Shown here: positions 15,433 through 23,198 of the stretch, in pieces
How the letters are laid out: each line of letters opens with the position of its first letter
Numbering within the stretch: position 1 is the stretch's first letter
NCBI GenBank assembly: GCA_002495905.1
Contig: DAHJ01000019.1
Location: forward strand, 1-28,897
Source of the DNA: Thaumarchaeota archaeon UBA223
GTDB lineage: Archaea; Thermoproteota; Nitrososphaeria; Nitrososphaerales; UBA57
Length of the DNA: 28,897 nucleotides
Direction of reading: 5' to 3'
Translations under genes and position numbers: made by a program
Notes under the pieces: generated by a model
The model's database searches: none
What the model was told of the DNA's origin: nothing
Seen by the model: the letters and a program-made list of their open reading frames with translations, nothing else

Positions 15433-15810
15433 ATGTCTGAATTCGAATCTAATTCAATTGATAGTTCTTCAAATGATACGGCTGTTTCTGATAACGCCTC
15501 CCATTCTGATAACTTTGTATCAGAAAACACTACTAATAGTGCTCCTACAAATAATATTTTTGTTGGTAAGAAACCCGTTATGAGTTATGCTATGTCTGGT
15601 CTTATACAACTTGGACAGACTGGAGAAATTGTAATAAAAGGTCGTGGCATGGTAATTTCTCGTGCTGTAGATGTTGCACAAATTATTACTGAAAGACTTG
15701 GTAAAGGAAAATATTCAACTAAAAGTATAAAAATTGATACAGATGTACTTGGAGAAGATGATAATAAACGAAACGTCTCTACCATTGAGATTATAATAGG
15801 TACTTCATAG
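15433..15810 (+). CDS. alba: Chromatin protein Alba with acidic N-terminal tail
   Basis: DNA/RNA-binding chromosomal protein; dimers coat and bridge DNA. The Alba domain spans about residues 44-125: VGKKPVMSYAMS, then GEIVIKGRGMVISRAVDVAQII, then the loop to VSTIEIIIG. Lys46-Lys47 match the Lys16/Lys17 DNA-contact and acetylation site of Sulfolobus Alba. Ahead lies a 43-residue tail rich in Ser, Asn and Asp, with seven acidic residues (Glu3, Glu5, Asp10, Asp15, Asp20, Asp26, Glu31) and no Lys or Arg. Many Alba proteins are about 90 residues; this one is 125. The start at 15433 fits the TATA box, so the tail looks genuinely translated. The LysA-like gene follows after 6 bases. Confidence 0.88.
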   Translation: MSEFESNSIDSSSNDTAVSDNASHSDNFVSENTTNSAPTNNIFVGKKPVMSYAMSGLIQLGQTGEIVIKGRGMVISRAVDVAQIITERLGKGKYSTKSIKIDTDVLGEDDNKRNVSTIEIIIGTS

Positions 15811-15816
15811 TAAAAA

Positions 15817-17139
15817 TTGTCAAAACCATCACTTCAAAATATAGATATTAGTACTCGATACTCCACTATTACTGAAGAAGAAATTTATACTGTTGTTACT
15901 GAATTTGGTACTCCGTTATATGTTGTAGATGAGCAAATTATACTCGATAATTTATCTACTTTAGAAACTTCCTTCAATAATTATAATGGAAAAACTTCTA
16001 TCGCATATTCTCTTAAATCTAATTTTAATCCTTCAATAATTGAAATTCTGAATAAAGAAAGTATCTTGTTTGATCTAACTTCATTAGGAGAATTATATTT
16101 CTTTGAACAATGTAGAGCTAATATTGATAATGTTCTTTATACGAGTGTCACTGAAGAAGAAGATGAATATTATTCTGCTATGCAATCTGGAATTTCTAAG
16201 TTTGTTATTGGTTCATATAATGGATTAATTAATCTAATTTCTGCTTCCGAATCATTAAATATATCTCCTAAAGTTTTAGTACGAATTAATCCTGAAATCG
16301 ATGTAAAAGCTGATATCAGTGCTTCATCTGGTATGGGTAAATTTGGTATTCCACTTTCTAATTCGTCAAATGATGATGCATTTTATATCATTAATAAAAT
16401 ATTTGATAACAATTTACTGCAATTTCATGGAATTCACTTTCACTTAGGTTCACAAATTAGTGATCCTTCATGTTTTATCCAAACTTTAGATCTTCTTTCC
16501 TCTTTAATCAAACAACTAAAATCTTCAATTAATGATTTTACAATTTCTATTCTTGATATTGGAGGTGGAACTCCGGTAGAATATACAAAACCTGTACCTT
16601 CTCCTGAATATATTGGAAAAACAATTACTGATAAATTAAATGAATTTACTAATTCTCTTGATATATCTCCAACTCTTATTGTTGAAAGTGGCAGATATTT
16701 GTCTGCTGAATCATCAATTCTTATTTCTCGAATCGTAAATTCAAAATCATACCCTGATTGTAAATTCCATATTATTGATGCAGGGTATAATTTACTTCTT
16801 GATTCTGCACTTATGAAACAAGAATATCCGATTGATATAATAACTCGTTCTCAATCAACTACTCTCGAGAATATTAAAATTGGAGGTCGTTTATGTGACA
16901 CTCTTGATACTTTTAATATCTCTCCTGAAAAGAAATTTCCACGTGCATCAATTAATGATCTTGTAGTATTCAGAAATGTTGGAGCTTATTCTATTGTCTT
17001 CAATATGCCTTTTCACTGTCAAACAAAACCTGCTATTCTTTTACGCAGAACTGATCATAGTATTGATATAATAAGAGAGCCTGAGAAAATCGAAGATTTA
17101 TTTAATTCTGAGGGAGGAAATCTCTCATCTAAACAATGA
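15817..17139 (+). CDS. PLP-dependent decarboxylase, diaminopimelate decarboxylase-like
   Basis: Fold-type III PLP decarboxylase of the LysA/ornithine decarboxylase superfamily. 440 residues: an alanine-racemase-type barrel with the PLP lysine at Lys67 (AYSLKSNFNPS), HFHLGSQ (207-213) and the phosphate-binding DIGGGTP (247-253). ESGRYLSAESS follows with Arg293, and then a C-terminal beta domain with GGRLCDTLDTF (Cys360) and VGAYSIVF. The overall order matches diaminopimelate decarboxylase. However, the substrate motif is CDTLD rather than the usual CESGD, which is closer to ornithine/arginine-type enzymes, so lysine formation is not assured. TTG start, 6 bases after alba. The 3' end overlaps the opposing GpmA-like gene by 11 bases. 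No other lysine-pathway gene is nearby. Confidence 0.78.
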   Translation: MSKPSLQNIDISTRYSTITEEEIYTVVTEFGTPLYVVDEQIILDNLSTLETSFNNYNGKTSIAYSLKSNFNPSIIEILNKESILFDLTSLGELYFFEQCRANIDNVLYTSVTEEEDEYYSAMQSGISKFVIGSYNGLINLISASESLNISPKVLVRINPEIDVKADISASSGMGKFGIPLSNSSNDDAFYIINKIFDNNLLQFHGIHFHLGSQISDPSCFIQTLDLLSSLIKQLKSSINDFTISILDIGGGTPVEYTKPVPSPEYIGKTITDKLNEFTNSLDISPTLIVESGRYLSAESSILISRIVNSKSYPDCKFHIIDAGYNLLLDSALMKQEYPIDIITRSQSTTLENIKIGGRLCDTLDTFNISPEKKFPRASINDLVVFRNVGAYSIVFNMPFHCQTKPAILLRRTDHSIDIIREPEKIEDLFNSEGGNLSSKQ

Positions 17140-17686
17140 ATATTTCACCAGTTTGTAATTCAAACTCATGAATATTTTCTTTAGTATTAATTTCTAAAAT
17201 TACTGATATAGCTCTAATTGTATTTCCATGCGAAACAATTAATACATTTTCGTTATTATCATGTTTCTTTTTTAATTCATCAACCCAATTTTTTACTCTA
17301 CTAGCTGTATCTTTTAATGATTCTCCATTTTTTGGAGGAGAATCCCATCCTCTTCTCACTTTAAGGAAATTATCATCCCCTATTTCTCCTTTGACTTGTT
17401 CTTTATTTTTACCAGACCAATCTCCATAATTTCTTTCATTTAATAATTCATCTGATATAATATTCTTTGGCGCATTTGGATGATTTTTAATAATGATTTC
17501 TGCAGTTTCTTTTGCTCTTGCTAGATTACTTGTATAAATGATATCTATATTATATTCGGATAATTTTTTTGCAGTTTCTGACGCTTGTTTTACTCCTAAT
17601 TCAGATAATGATGGATTGTGCCAACCTGTAAATTTATTCTCGAGATTATATGTTGATTGTCCGTGTCTAACAAAAAACCATGTCAT
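17129..17686 (-). CDS. 2,3-bisphosphoglycerate-dependent phosphoglycerate mutase-like protein
   Basis: Histidine-phosphatase superfamily enzyme most like GpmA, which interconverts 3- and 2-phosphoglycerate through a phosphohistidine. 185 residues. Seen: the phosphorylated histidine motif FVRHGQSTYN (His8), FTGWHNPSLSELG, SNLARAKETAE, LNERNYGDWSGKNKEQV, the RRGWDSPPKNGESLKDT segment, and the second catalytic histidine in LIVSHGNTIRA. The TGW and ERNYG-SG-NK segments favour mutase over a broad phosphatase. It is somewhat shorter than bacterial GpmA (about 230-250). The ATG start lies about 28 bases from a TATA box. It overlaps the LysA-like gene tail to tail by 11 bases. Confidence 0.85.
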   Translation of the reverse strand: MTWFFVRHGQSTYNLENKFTGWHNPSLSELGVKQASETAKKLSEYNIDIIYTSNLARAKETAEIIIKNHPNAPKNIISDELLNERNYGDWSGKNKEQVKGEIGDDNFLKVRRGWDSPPKNGESLKDTASRVKNWVDELKKKHDNNENVLIVSHGNTIRAISVILEINTKENIHEFELQTGEIFIV

Positions 17687-17709
17687 AATATTCTGGATTT
17701 AATTCCCAG

Positions 17710-17719
17710 TATAAATATC
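17710..17719 (-). promoter_or_regulatory. TATA box of the GpmA-like gene
   Basis: Minus-strand GATATTTATA, centred about 28 bases before the ATG at 17686. Confidence 0.6.
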
Positions 17720-17735
17720 TTGTTAATTAAATACC

Positions 17736-17742
17736 TATAAAT
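17736..17742 (+). promoter_or_regulatory. TATA box of the GalT-like gene
   Basis: TATAAAT centred 29 bases before the TTG at 17768; the ATG at 17752 is out of frame, so the spacing supports TTG initiation on a leaderless message. Confidence 0.6.
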
Positions 17743-17767
17743 GCCAATATTATGATTATCTTTATAT

Positions 17768-18706
17768 TTGAAACAACTTCGCAAAGATTATTTTTTAGAA
17801 GAATATGCATTCATTAATTCAAATACTGATTTTAATTTTTCTTCAGTAATTAACGATGTTTCCGATAACAAGTGTTTATTATGTAAACCTAATTCTAAAA
17901 CTAATGAATTGATTACATTATCTTCTGAAATATCCGTTAAATCTGAAAACTTCATTGATTCTGATGTCAACGACGTCTCTATTGAAAATGATTTAGTTAA
18001 AAATTATTATATTGCTGATCCTTCACATAAAAAACTAAGTAAACTTTCTGTACCTCGTTTACATAAGTTATTGTCAGAAGTTCAAACTATTAACAAACAA
18101 ATGCTTTCTGATAATCTTAAAAATATCCAAATTTATGCCAATTCAGGATTCTTATCTAGCGGTAATTCCATTCATAATGGATTTGAGTTAATTAACTTGC
18201 CAATTATTTCCCCTACTCTTAAAAAAGAAATAGAACTATCAAAAAAATCAATTTTTGATCTAGGTATATGTCCAATTTGTCGTATTATTAACTTTGAAAC
18301 AGGAGGTCCTAGACAAATTCTTTCTACCGTTAGTTTTCTTGCATTTTGTCCATGGAATTCTTCACATCCATTTGAATTCTGGATATATCCTAAATCTCAT
18401 CAGTATTCCTTTACATTAATTGATGATAGTGAACTTGAAGATCTTGCACAAATCTTACGTTCTACCCTTGGCGGTCTTGATAATGTTCTTAATAGCCCTT
18501 CGTATACTATTGTTTTTCACAATTCATTAAATGAAATTGATTCTGAAATCCATTGGCATATTGAAATTATACCTCAATTATCTTATAATACAGGTTTTGA
18601 TGCTGGATATGGAATATTTGTTAATACACTTGCACCTGAAAAAAGTGCAGAAATATTGGGTAAGGCTTCAAGGAAAGAATTAGCAAGCCTTGTTGGTGTT
18701 GTTTAA
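17768..18706 (+). CDS. Galactose-1-phosphate uridylyltransferase-like HIT-superfamily protein
   Basis: 312 residues related to GalT and other nucleotidyl-transferring HIT proteins. Zinc-type pairs are CLLC (36-39) and CPIC (168-171). The C-terminal HIT-type half is clear: FLAFCPWNSSHPFEFWIYPKSH (about 190-211, wording as in the GalT second domain), then IHWHIEIIPQ with His262 and His264, and NTLAPEKSAEILGKA. The N-terminal half (1-160) is shorter than in GalT, and the catalytic His-Pro-His of the GalT first domain is not visible. Classical uridylyltransfer is therefore doubtful. Adenylyl- or uridylyl-transfer by the remaining HxH motif, or a non-catalytic role, are alternatives. TTG start with a well-placed TATA box. 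The gene ends in TTAA, shared with the opposing PGI/PMI stop; the three sugar genes beyond suggest sugar-phosphate context. Confidence 0.7.
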   Translation: MKQLRKDYFLEEYAFINSNTDFNFSSVINDVSDNKCLLCKPNSKTNELITLSSEISVKSENFIDSDVNDVSIENDLVKNYYIADPSHKKLSKLSVPRLHKLLSEVQTINKQMLSDNLKNIQIYANSGFLSSGNSIHNGFELINLPIISPTLKKEIELSKKSIFDLGICPICRIINFETGGPRQILSTVSFLAFCPWNSSHPFEFWIYPKSHQYSFTLIDDSELEDLAQILRSTLGGLDNVLNSPSYTIVFHNSLNEIDSEIHWHIEIIPQLSYNTGFDAGYGIFVNTLAPEKSAEILGKASRKELASLVGVV

Positions 18707-19779
18707 TTTATTTCTTTAAAACGATTTTTTAATAATTTCTTTATCTCATCAATGTTTGGTGTTGGCGTTGGATCAATGTCCTTTAATATTGCTAAATAAA
18801 GCGATACATAATCTAGTAAATATATCAAATCAATTATTCTTCCTAGTTTTGTTTTTCCTTCTGTGTATATTTCTAATGGTTTAATATCCATCTTAATTAA
18901 TATCTGACTTAATGATTCGAATCTCTCTCTTTGTTCCAAGCTTTCATCATCATCTCTTAGAAAAATTGAAGTAATTTTATTGTCTCGATTTCTTCCCCAT
19001 GACTGAATTTCATTATGACATAGTTCTGGTAAAAGTATGTGCTGTGCTCGAATTTTTGAATTTTCATTTAATGAAGCTTTAAATCTATATCCTGGTGCAG
19101 ATAATGTTTGTCCAGAATATATTGTTGGAGGCGTTGCTAGTTCTAATATATCACTTGCTATTTGTTTTGCAACATTATTTTCAAATGCTACGTCTTTTTT
19201 TATCTGATTATTTCTCATATTTAGTAGTTCCATCATGTCAGTAAATTCTTCTTTTGTTGATTTTATAATTCCTATTTCTGATAATAGATTAATCGCAGGA
19301 AGTAATGCATATAATAAACTGGCTCTAGGCGTTAATGCTAATTGCACTTTTGTATGTGGTATGTTGTATTTCTTACTAATTTTCATTAATGCCCCTCCTG
19401 CAGAAATTGATACTACTAATGCATCTTTTTTAGTTTTAGCTTCAATACATGCAGATATTGTTTCACGAGTTTCTCCTGAAATCGACGCTCCGATTACAAG
19501 AGTTTTGTTATCTACATATCCTGGTAATTTATAGTCTTTTAATACTTCAAATGGAACTGGTAGTTCATCTCTTAACCAATTCTGAATAATATCTCCAGAC
19601 GTAGCTGAACCTCCCATACCTATGAATATAATATTCTTAATCTCACGTTTTTCTGGAATATTTGGAGATATATTTATCGCTTCTTTTGCATAAATTGGCC
19701 ATTTTTCATATTGACCAAATAGCCCCGATCTGTCAATTTTATTGATTCTATCTTCGTTCAATCTTTCATTATATGTCAA
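18703..19779 (-). CDS. Bifunctional phosphoglucose/phosphomannose isomerase
   Basis: Archaeal PGI/PMI family (two SIS domains), which interconverts fructose-6-phosphate with glucose-6- and mannose-6-phosphate. 358 residues, close to the Pyrobaculum/Thermoplasma enzymes. Seen: IIFIGMGGSATSGDIIQNWL near residue 50, the phosphate-binding SISGETRET, a second-domain entry, and the catalytic LLPELCHNEIQSWGR with Glu and His. A C-terminal LGRIIDLIYLLDYVSLYLA helix is also typical. The start is TTG, overlapping the stop of the GlmU-like gene (TTGA), so it is the third cistron of a unit transcribed from 21751. It would supply hexose-6-phosphate for the sugar-nucleotide genes in front. Confidence 0.92.
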   Translation of the reverse strand: MTYNERLNEDRINKIDRSGLFGQYEKWPIYAKEAINISPNIPEKREIKNIIFIGMGGSATSGDIIQNWLRDELPVPFEVLKDYKLPGYVDNKTLVIGASISGETRETISACIEAKTKKDALVVSISAGGALMKISKKYNIPHTKVQLALTPRASLLYALLPAINLLSEIGIIKSTKEEFTDMMELLNMRNNQIKKDVAFENNVAKQIASDILELATPPTIYSGQTLSAPGYRFKASLNENSKIRAQHILLPELCHNEIQSWGRNRDNKITSIFLRDDDESLEQRERFESLSQILIKMDIKPLEIYTEGKTKLGRIIDLIYLLDYVSLYLAILKDIDPTPTPNIDEIKKLLKNRFKEIN

Positions 19780-21056
19780 ATTTTCATATTCCCTACTTTT
19801 ACTCTCTTCTTCTTTCTCTGTTCAATGGTATTATTATGTATTTCTCGTAATAACTTTCTATCAAAACTATTTTGTTTAATTTTTCTTCTTTTCATCATCC
19901 TTGCTTGTGTTTTTATTGCTTTATTTATATCAAATTCCAATAAATTCTTCTTTTTATCATTCGAATAAAACGTAAATGCAGGTATGTCATCAATTGCATT
20001 TCCAAATAATTGACCACATACTCCAATTTTTACCCCAGTTAAAATCAATGAACCAATTGAAGTCTTTGAATTATCACCAATTATGCATCCAAATTTTATT
20101 TCATTACTATTTATCTTTCTATTTCCTATGTTGATTTTAATTTTTCCATATGTATTCTTTAAATCTGAATTAGTTGTTCGAGCACCGAGATTCACCCAAG
20201 AACCTATTATAGAGTGGCCGATATATCCCTCGTGTGATTTATTAGTATAATCAAAAATTATTGATTCTTGAACTTCTCCACCAATATTACAATTTCTTCC
20301 AATTATTGTATTTTGATATATTCTTGCACCATTTACTTTTGTTTCTTTTCCAATATACACAGGGCCTTTGATATAAGTGAATGGTTCTATTATTGCTCTA
20401 TCATCTATAATTACTGGCCCTTCACTTGAATCAAAATATGTTTTATCTTTATCAATAATTTTAGCTTTTTTTGATACTGATATGCAATCATTATCTGAAT
20501 AAGATTTAATATTTTTTGCTGTTATATTTTTTTTAATAATTTGTTTATATTGATTGTTTATAGCTTTTCCTGATTCTTTGATATAATCCCATGGATAATT
20601 AATTAATGTATTTTTTTCTAATTGTTTATTTGAATATTTTTTAATATCGGATATGTCTTTAATGAATTTGAAGGAGTTATCGTTCTCAATATCTTTCATT
20701 ATTGATGATTGAATACGTGCACAAACTAGTTGTTTGCCTGTTTTTGCAATAAATCTCTCTTTATTTTTTAATAATTTCTGAATCTTTTCGTTATTTAGAT
20801 TTAATTGAGAATTTATAACTAAAATATCTCCTTCAAAATCTACTTTTTTAATTATTAACTCTTTAATCTTATTTTTTGTTATTTCCATCAAATGATTTCT
20901 TCCAAATAGTGCGACATTATCAAATTTTATGTCATTTTTTAATTGTTCATAGTACTTGAATGCTCCAAATTGTAATTCTAAAGAAGTTCTGGTTGAAGAA
21001 ATTGGCTCTAGGTTTTCAATTGATTTATCCTCAATTACTATTAAATTTCTATTCAT
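19776..21056 (-). CDS. GlmU-like left-handed beta-helix protein with degenerate N-terminal domain
   Basis: 426 residues resembling the alternative GlmU family of Bacteroidetes and some archaea (TIGR03991-like). The N-terminal 160 residues match that family (IENLEPISSTRTSLELQFGA) but lack the LAGGxGxR nucleotide-binding signature, so pyrophosphorylase activity is doubtful. The central and C-terminal parts form a left-handed parallel beta-helix (about 195-370). Segments include GPVIIDDRAIIEPFTYIKGPVYIG, GGEVQESIIFDY, KSHEGYIGHSIIGSWVNLGA and SDLKNTYG. The histidine in KSHEG lies where GlmU has its acetyltransfer histidine. A Lys/Arg-rich tail follows. It overlaps the nucleotidyltransferase gene before it (ATGA) and the PGI/PMI gene after it. 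Likely role: glucosamine-1-phosphate N-acetyltransferase in UDP-GlcNAc synthesis; this is inference. Confidence 0.8.
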   Translation of the reverse strand: MNRNLIVIEDKSIENLEPISSTRTSLELQFGAFKYYEQLKNDIKFDNVALFGRNHLMEITKNKIKELIIKKVDFEGDILVINSQLNLNNEKIQKLLKNKERFIAKTGKQLVCARIQSSIMKDIENDNSFKFIKDISDIKKYSNKQLEKNTLINYPWDYIKESGKAINNQYKQIIKKNITAKNIKSYSDNDCISVSKKAKIIDKDKTYFDSSEGPVIIDDRAIIEPFTYIKGPVYIGKETKVNGARIYQNTIIGRNCNIGGEVQESIIFDYTNKSHEGYIGHSIIGSWVNLGARTTNSDLKNTYGKIKINIGNRKINSNEIKFGCIIGDNSKTSIGSLILTGVKIGVCGQLFGNAIDDIPAFTFYSNDKKKNLLEFDINKAIKTQARMMKRRKIKQNSFDRKLLREIHNNTIEQRKKKRVKVGNMKI

Positions 21057-21751
21057 TTCTTTCCACTTGTATTGTATTCTTTGAAATTCTTTTCATATTC
21101 TGTTTTATCTCCTAAGTCTAGTATGTCTCCTTTTACTGGAAATCCAAAAATTTTATGATTATCTTTTTGAATTTTTTTAAAAACCTGATCCATTTCAAAT
21201 TTTCTATTTTTAGGTATGTATTTTAATAATTCATAATTTATAATAAAACATCCTGTGTTTATCATTCCTTTAATTAATGGCTTTTCTTTCCATTCAGATA
21301 CAGATTTATCATCATTTAATTCAATCATTCCATATTTTATTCTTGTTTCATAGTTGCACACGGTCATAGTTACTAACGGTTTATTCTTTTTATGAAATTT
21401 TATTACATCATTGATTTTAAAATTAAATAAAGAATCACTATAAATGCATAAGAAATCATCTTTTAGATATTTCTGTGCTGATTTTAATTGTCCTGCTGTT
21501 CCAAGTGGTTTGTTTGCTTTAACATATTTAATATCAATTCCATATTCCTCACCATTTTCAAAATGATTCTCTATTATATCACTCATATATGACGTACAAA
21601 TAATAATCTCATTTATTCCCTGTTTCTTTACCCAATTAATTAAATGTCCTAATATTGGTTCATTTCCTAGAGGAAGCATTGGCTTTGGTAAAAATAATGT
21701 ATACGGCCTTACTCTTTTACCTAATCCTCCTGCAAGAATTACTGCCTTCAT
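21053..21751 (-). CDS. Sugar-1-phosphate nucleotidyltransferase
   Basis: 232-residue single-domain nucleotidyltransferase of the GlmU/RmlA/ManC superfamily that makes an NDP-sugar from NTP and sugar-1-phosphate. The signature LAGGLGKRVRPYT (6-18) is followed by the second catalytic lysine in KPMLPLG (Lys23), then GTAGQL (84-89), the metal-binding Asp106 in IYSDSLF, and NTGCFIIN. The closing GDILDLGDKTEYEKN is typical of GDP-mannose and UDP-sugar enzymes. The base and sugar cannot be read from sequence. Being the first gene of an operon with a GlmU-like acetyltransferase and PGI/PMI, UDP-GlcNAc (or GDP-mannose) is the best guess. ATG start; a TATA box lies 27 bases upstream. Confidence 0.92.
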   Translation of the reverse strand: MKAVILAGGLGKRVRPYTLFLPKPMLPLGNEPILGHLINWVKKQGINEIIICTSYMSDIIENHFENGEEYGIDIKYVKANKPLGTAGQLKSAQKYLKDDFLCIYSDSLFNFKINDVIKFHKKNKPLVTMTVCNYETRIKYGMIELNDDKSVSEWKEKPLIKGMINTGCFIINYELLKYIPKNRKFEMDQVFKKIQKDNHKIFGFPVKGDILDLGDKTEYEKNFKEYNTSGKK

Positions 21752-21772
21752 ATTACTTTGTTATTTCAACTT

Positions 21773-21784
21773 TATTTAATAAAT
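21773..21784 (-). promoter_or_regulatory. TATA box of the sugar-nucleotide operon
   Basis: Minus-strand ATTTATTAAATA, centred about 27 bases before the ATG at 21751, and the only promoter-like element ahead of the three overlapping genes. Confidence 0.6.
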
Positions 21785-21790
21785 ACGTCT

Positions 21791-22771
21791 TCAATCTGAT
21801 ATATTATCTATAATTTCTAATCTCAAATTATTTATTTTATCTAATTTTTCATTGATTTCTTGTTGATCTGTAGTGATCATTAACATTTTAATTGTTGATT
21901 TACCTATTCCAGGCGAGTAATTCTCTTCTATTATTTCATCGATAATCTTGTAATTGTGCGATGTTATATGTTTTTGTTTACAATATTGTTCGTAAATTTT
22001 TCTAATTACTGACAAATTTTCATATCCTAATAATGAAAAAGCATTAGTAATCATTTTATTCTCTAAAAACCATCTTATTTTATTATCAATTAATTTCATT
22101 TTTCTTAAAAATATTTCTTGATTCCCACTAATTATTATAGATAATAGTCGATATAGATCATTTAATGCCTGTAATCGACGTTCTACCGAAGATTTGGTAG
22201 CATTTTCTAAATCTAGCACATTGTAATATTCGTCTATATTGAATTCCGTTATTTTCTCTTTTAATTGATTCAATAAGTGTGTTGGACTCATTATAATTTT
22301 ATCGTATGCTATTGATAATTTTATTAAATTATATGCTGCAGAATGTGCCCAATATGCAGCATCATTATTTGAGGATTTTTTAAGCGCATTATTTGCCCTT
22401 TCTATGTCTGTAGTTAGTTCAATGTCTGTTGATTTAATATATTGTTTTATTATTTGATCCTTATGTTCATTGATATCTTTAATTTTTGTTGAAATTGTGA
22501 AATTATCGTCTATGATAGTTTCATTATTTAATAAAAAACTTGCATTTTTATTACCTATTTCTAAAAATTCTTCTCGTTTTATGTTCTTTAATTCCACATA
22601 ACCTAATATTTTATCTGTAATTATTTTTGATTCATTGGATTCTCCAATTGTTAAAATATTGTATTCACAACATTTATGAGAATATTTTGTTGTTTTACAC
22701 CCTATTAGTAATAATGCATTATTGTTTAAATTAGCTATATCTATTAACCTATTTTTTATTTCTTTGTTCAT
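21791..22771 (-). CDS. Unknown protein, possible degenerate nucleotidyltransferase plus HEPN-like helical part
   Basis: 326 residues whose family I cannot name. The first 100 residues look like an alpha/beta domain: NNALLLIGCKTTKYSHKCCEYNILTIG has the strand-Gly-loop-strand layout of minimal nucleotidyltransferases, but the GS and DxD motifs are missing. Residues about 130-190 are helical with DAAYWAHSAAYNLIKLSIAY and SPTHLLNQL, reminiscent of HEPN domains that accompany such nucleotidyltransferases. The RNA-cleaving R-x4-6-H motif is not evident. The C-terminal 130 residues are helical and Lys/Ile-rich. There are no signal or membrane segments. ATG start with TATA box; transcribed alone, divergent from S26e. 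The architecture assignment is a weak inference; the gene itself is well supported by length and promoter. Confidence 0.55.
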   Translation of the reverse strand: MNKEIKNRLIDIANLNNNALLLIGCKTTKYSHKCCEYNILTIGESNESKIITDKILGYVELKNIKREEFLEIGNKNASFLLNNETIIDDNFTISTKIKDINEHKDQIIKQYIKSTDIELTTDIERANNALKKSSNNDAAYWAHSAAYNLIKLSIAYDKIIMSPTHLLNQLKEKITEFNIDEYYNVLDLENATKSSVERRLQALNDLYRLLSIIISGNQEIFLRKMKLIDNKIRWFLENKMITNAFSLLGYENLSVIRKIYEQYCKQKHITSHNYKIIDEIIEENYSPGIGKSTIKMLMITTDQQEINEKLDKINNLRLEIIDNISD

Positions 22772-22800
22772 GTTCTTCTATTATATCCAAGTTAATTCTC

Positions 22801-22810
22801 TTTATATATC
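22801..22810 (-). promoter_or_regulatory. TATA box of the 326-residue unknown protein gene
   Basis: Minus-strand GATATATAAA, centred about 34 bases before the ATG at 22771. The remainder of the 141-base spacer up to S26e shows no RNA gene or repeat that I can recognise. Confidence 0.6.
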
Positions 22811-22876
22811 AAAATATGACCAATTTTATGAGATATTTTACCTACTTCTTCAGTTTAATTATATCTATTCCATAAG

Positions 22877-22883
22877 ATTTATG
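22877..22883 (+). promoter_or_regulatory. Probable TATA element of the S26e gene
   Basis: ATTTATG centred about 33 bases before the ATG at 22913; a weaker match than the other boxes, but at the expected distance. Confidence 0.4.
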
Positions 22884-22912
22884 CGTAAGTAATAACTACC
22901 ATTTTTATTATC

Positions 22913-23197
22913 ATGACTAAGAAAAGAAAGAGTGGTGGTCGCGCTAAAGGAGGAAAAGGCTCGACTGGATCTATTTCATGCAGTAATTGCGGTACTCTTG
23001 TTCCTAAAGATAAAGCAAAGAAAAAGACAGGTAGAGTTACTCTTGTAGAACCTGCTTTGGCAAAAGAACTTCGTTCTGCAGGTACTTATATAGCTGCTCA
23101 GAAAACTATCAAATATTATTGTGTTTCATGTGCTGTTCATTACGGTCTTGTTAAAGTACGTGCCAAAGATGATCGACGTCGACGTACTAAATATTAA
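22913..23197 (+). CDS. rps26e: Ribosomal protein S26e (eS26)
   Basis: Small-subunit ribosomal protein found in eukaryotes and in TACK/Asgard archaea, bound near the 3' end of 16S rRNA at the mRNA exit. 94 residues, the usual size. It opens with a basic stretch (KKRKSGGRAKGGKG), then the zinc knuckle pair CSNCGTLVPKDKA and YYCVSCAVHYGLVKVRAK, and ends in RRRRTKY. Four cysteines give a complete zinc site. The gene is useful for placing the organism, since most Euryarchaeota lack it. The 3' end lies 1 base from the stop of the opposing CDP-alcohol phosphatidyltransferase gene. Confidence 0.95.
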   Translation: MTKKRKSGGRAKGGKGSTGSISCSNCGTLVPKDKAKKKTGRVTLVEPALAKELRSAGTYIAAQKTIKYYCVSCAVHYGLVKVRAKDDRRRRTKY

Positions 23198-23198
23198 T

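Noticed and set aside
22772..22912. RNA gene or repeat in the spacer before S26e
   Set aside because: Only promoter-like AT stretches are visible; no tRNA arm or repeated unit.
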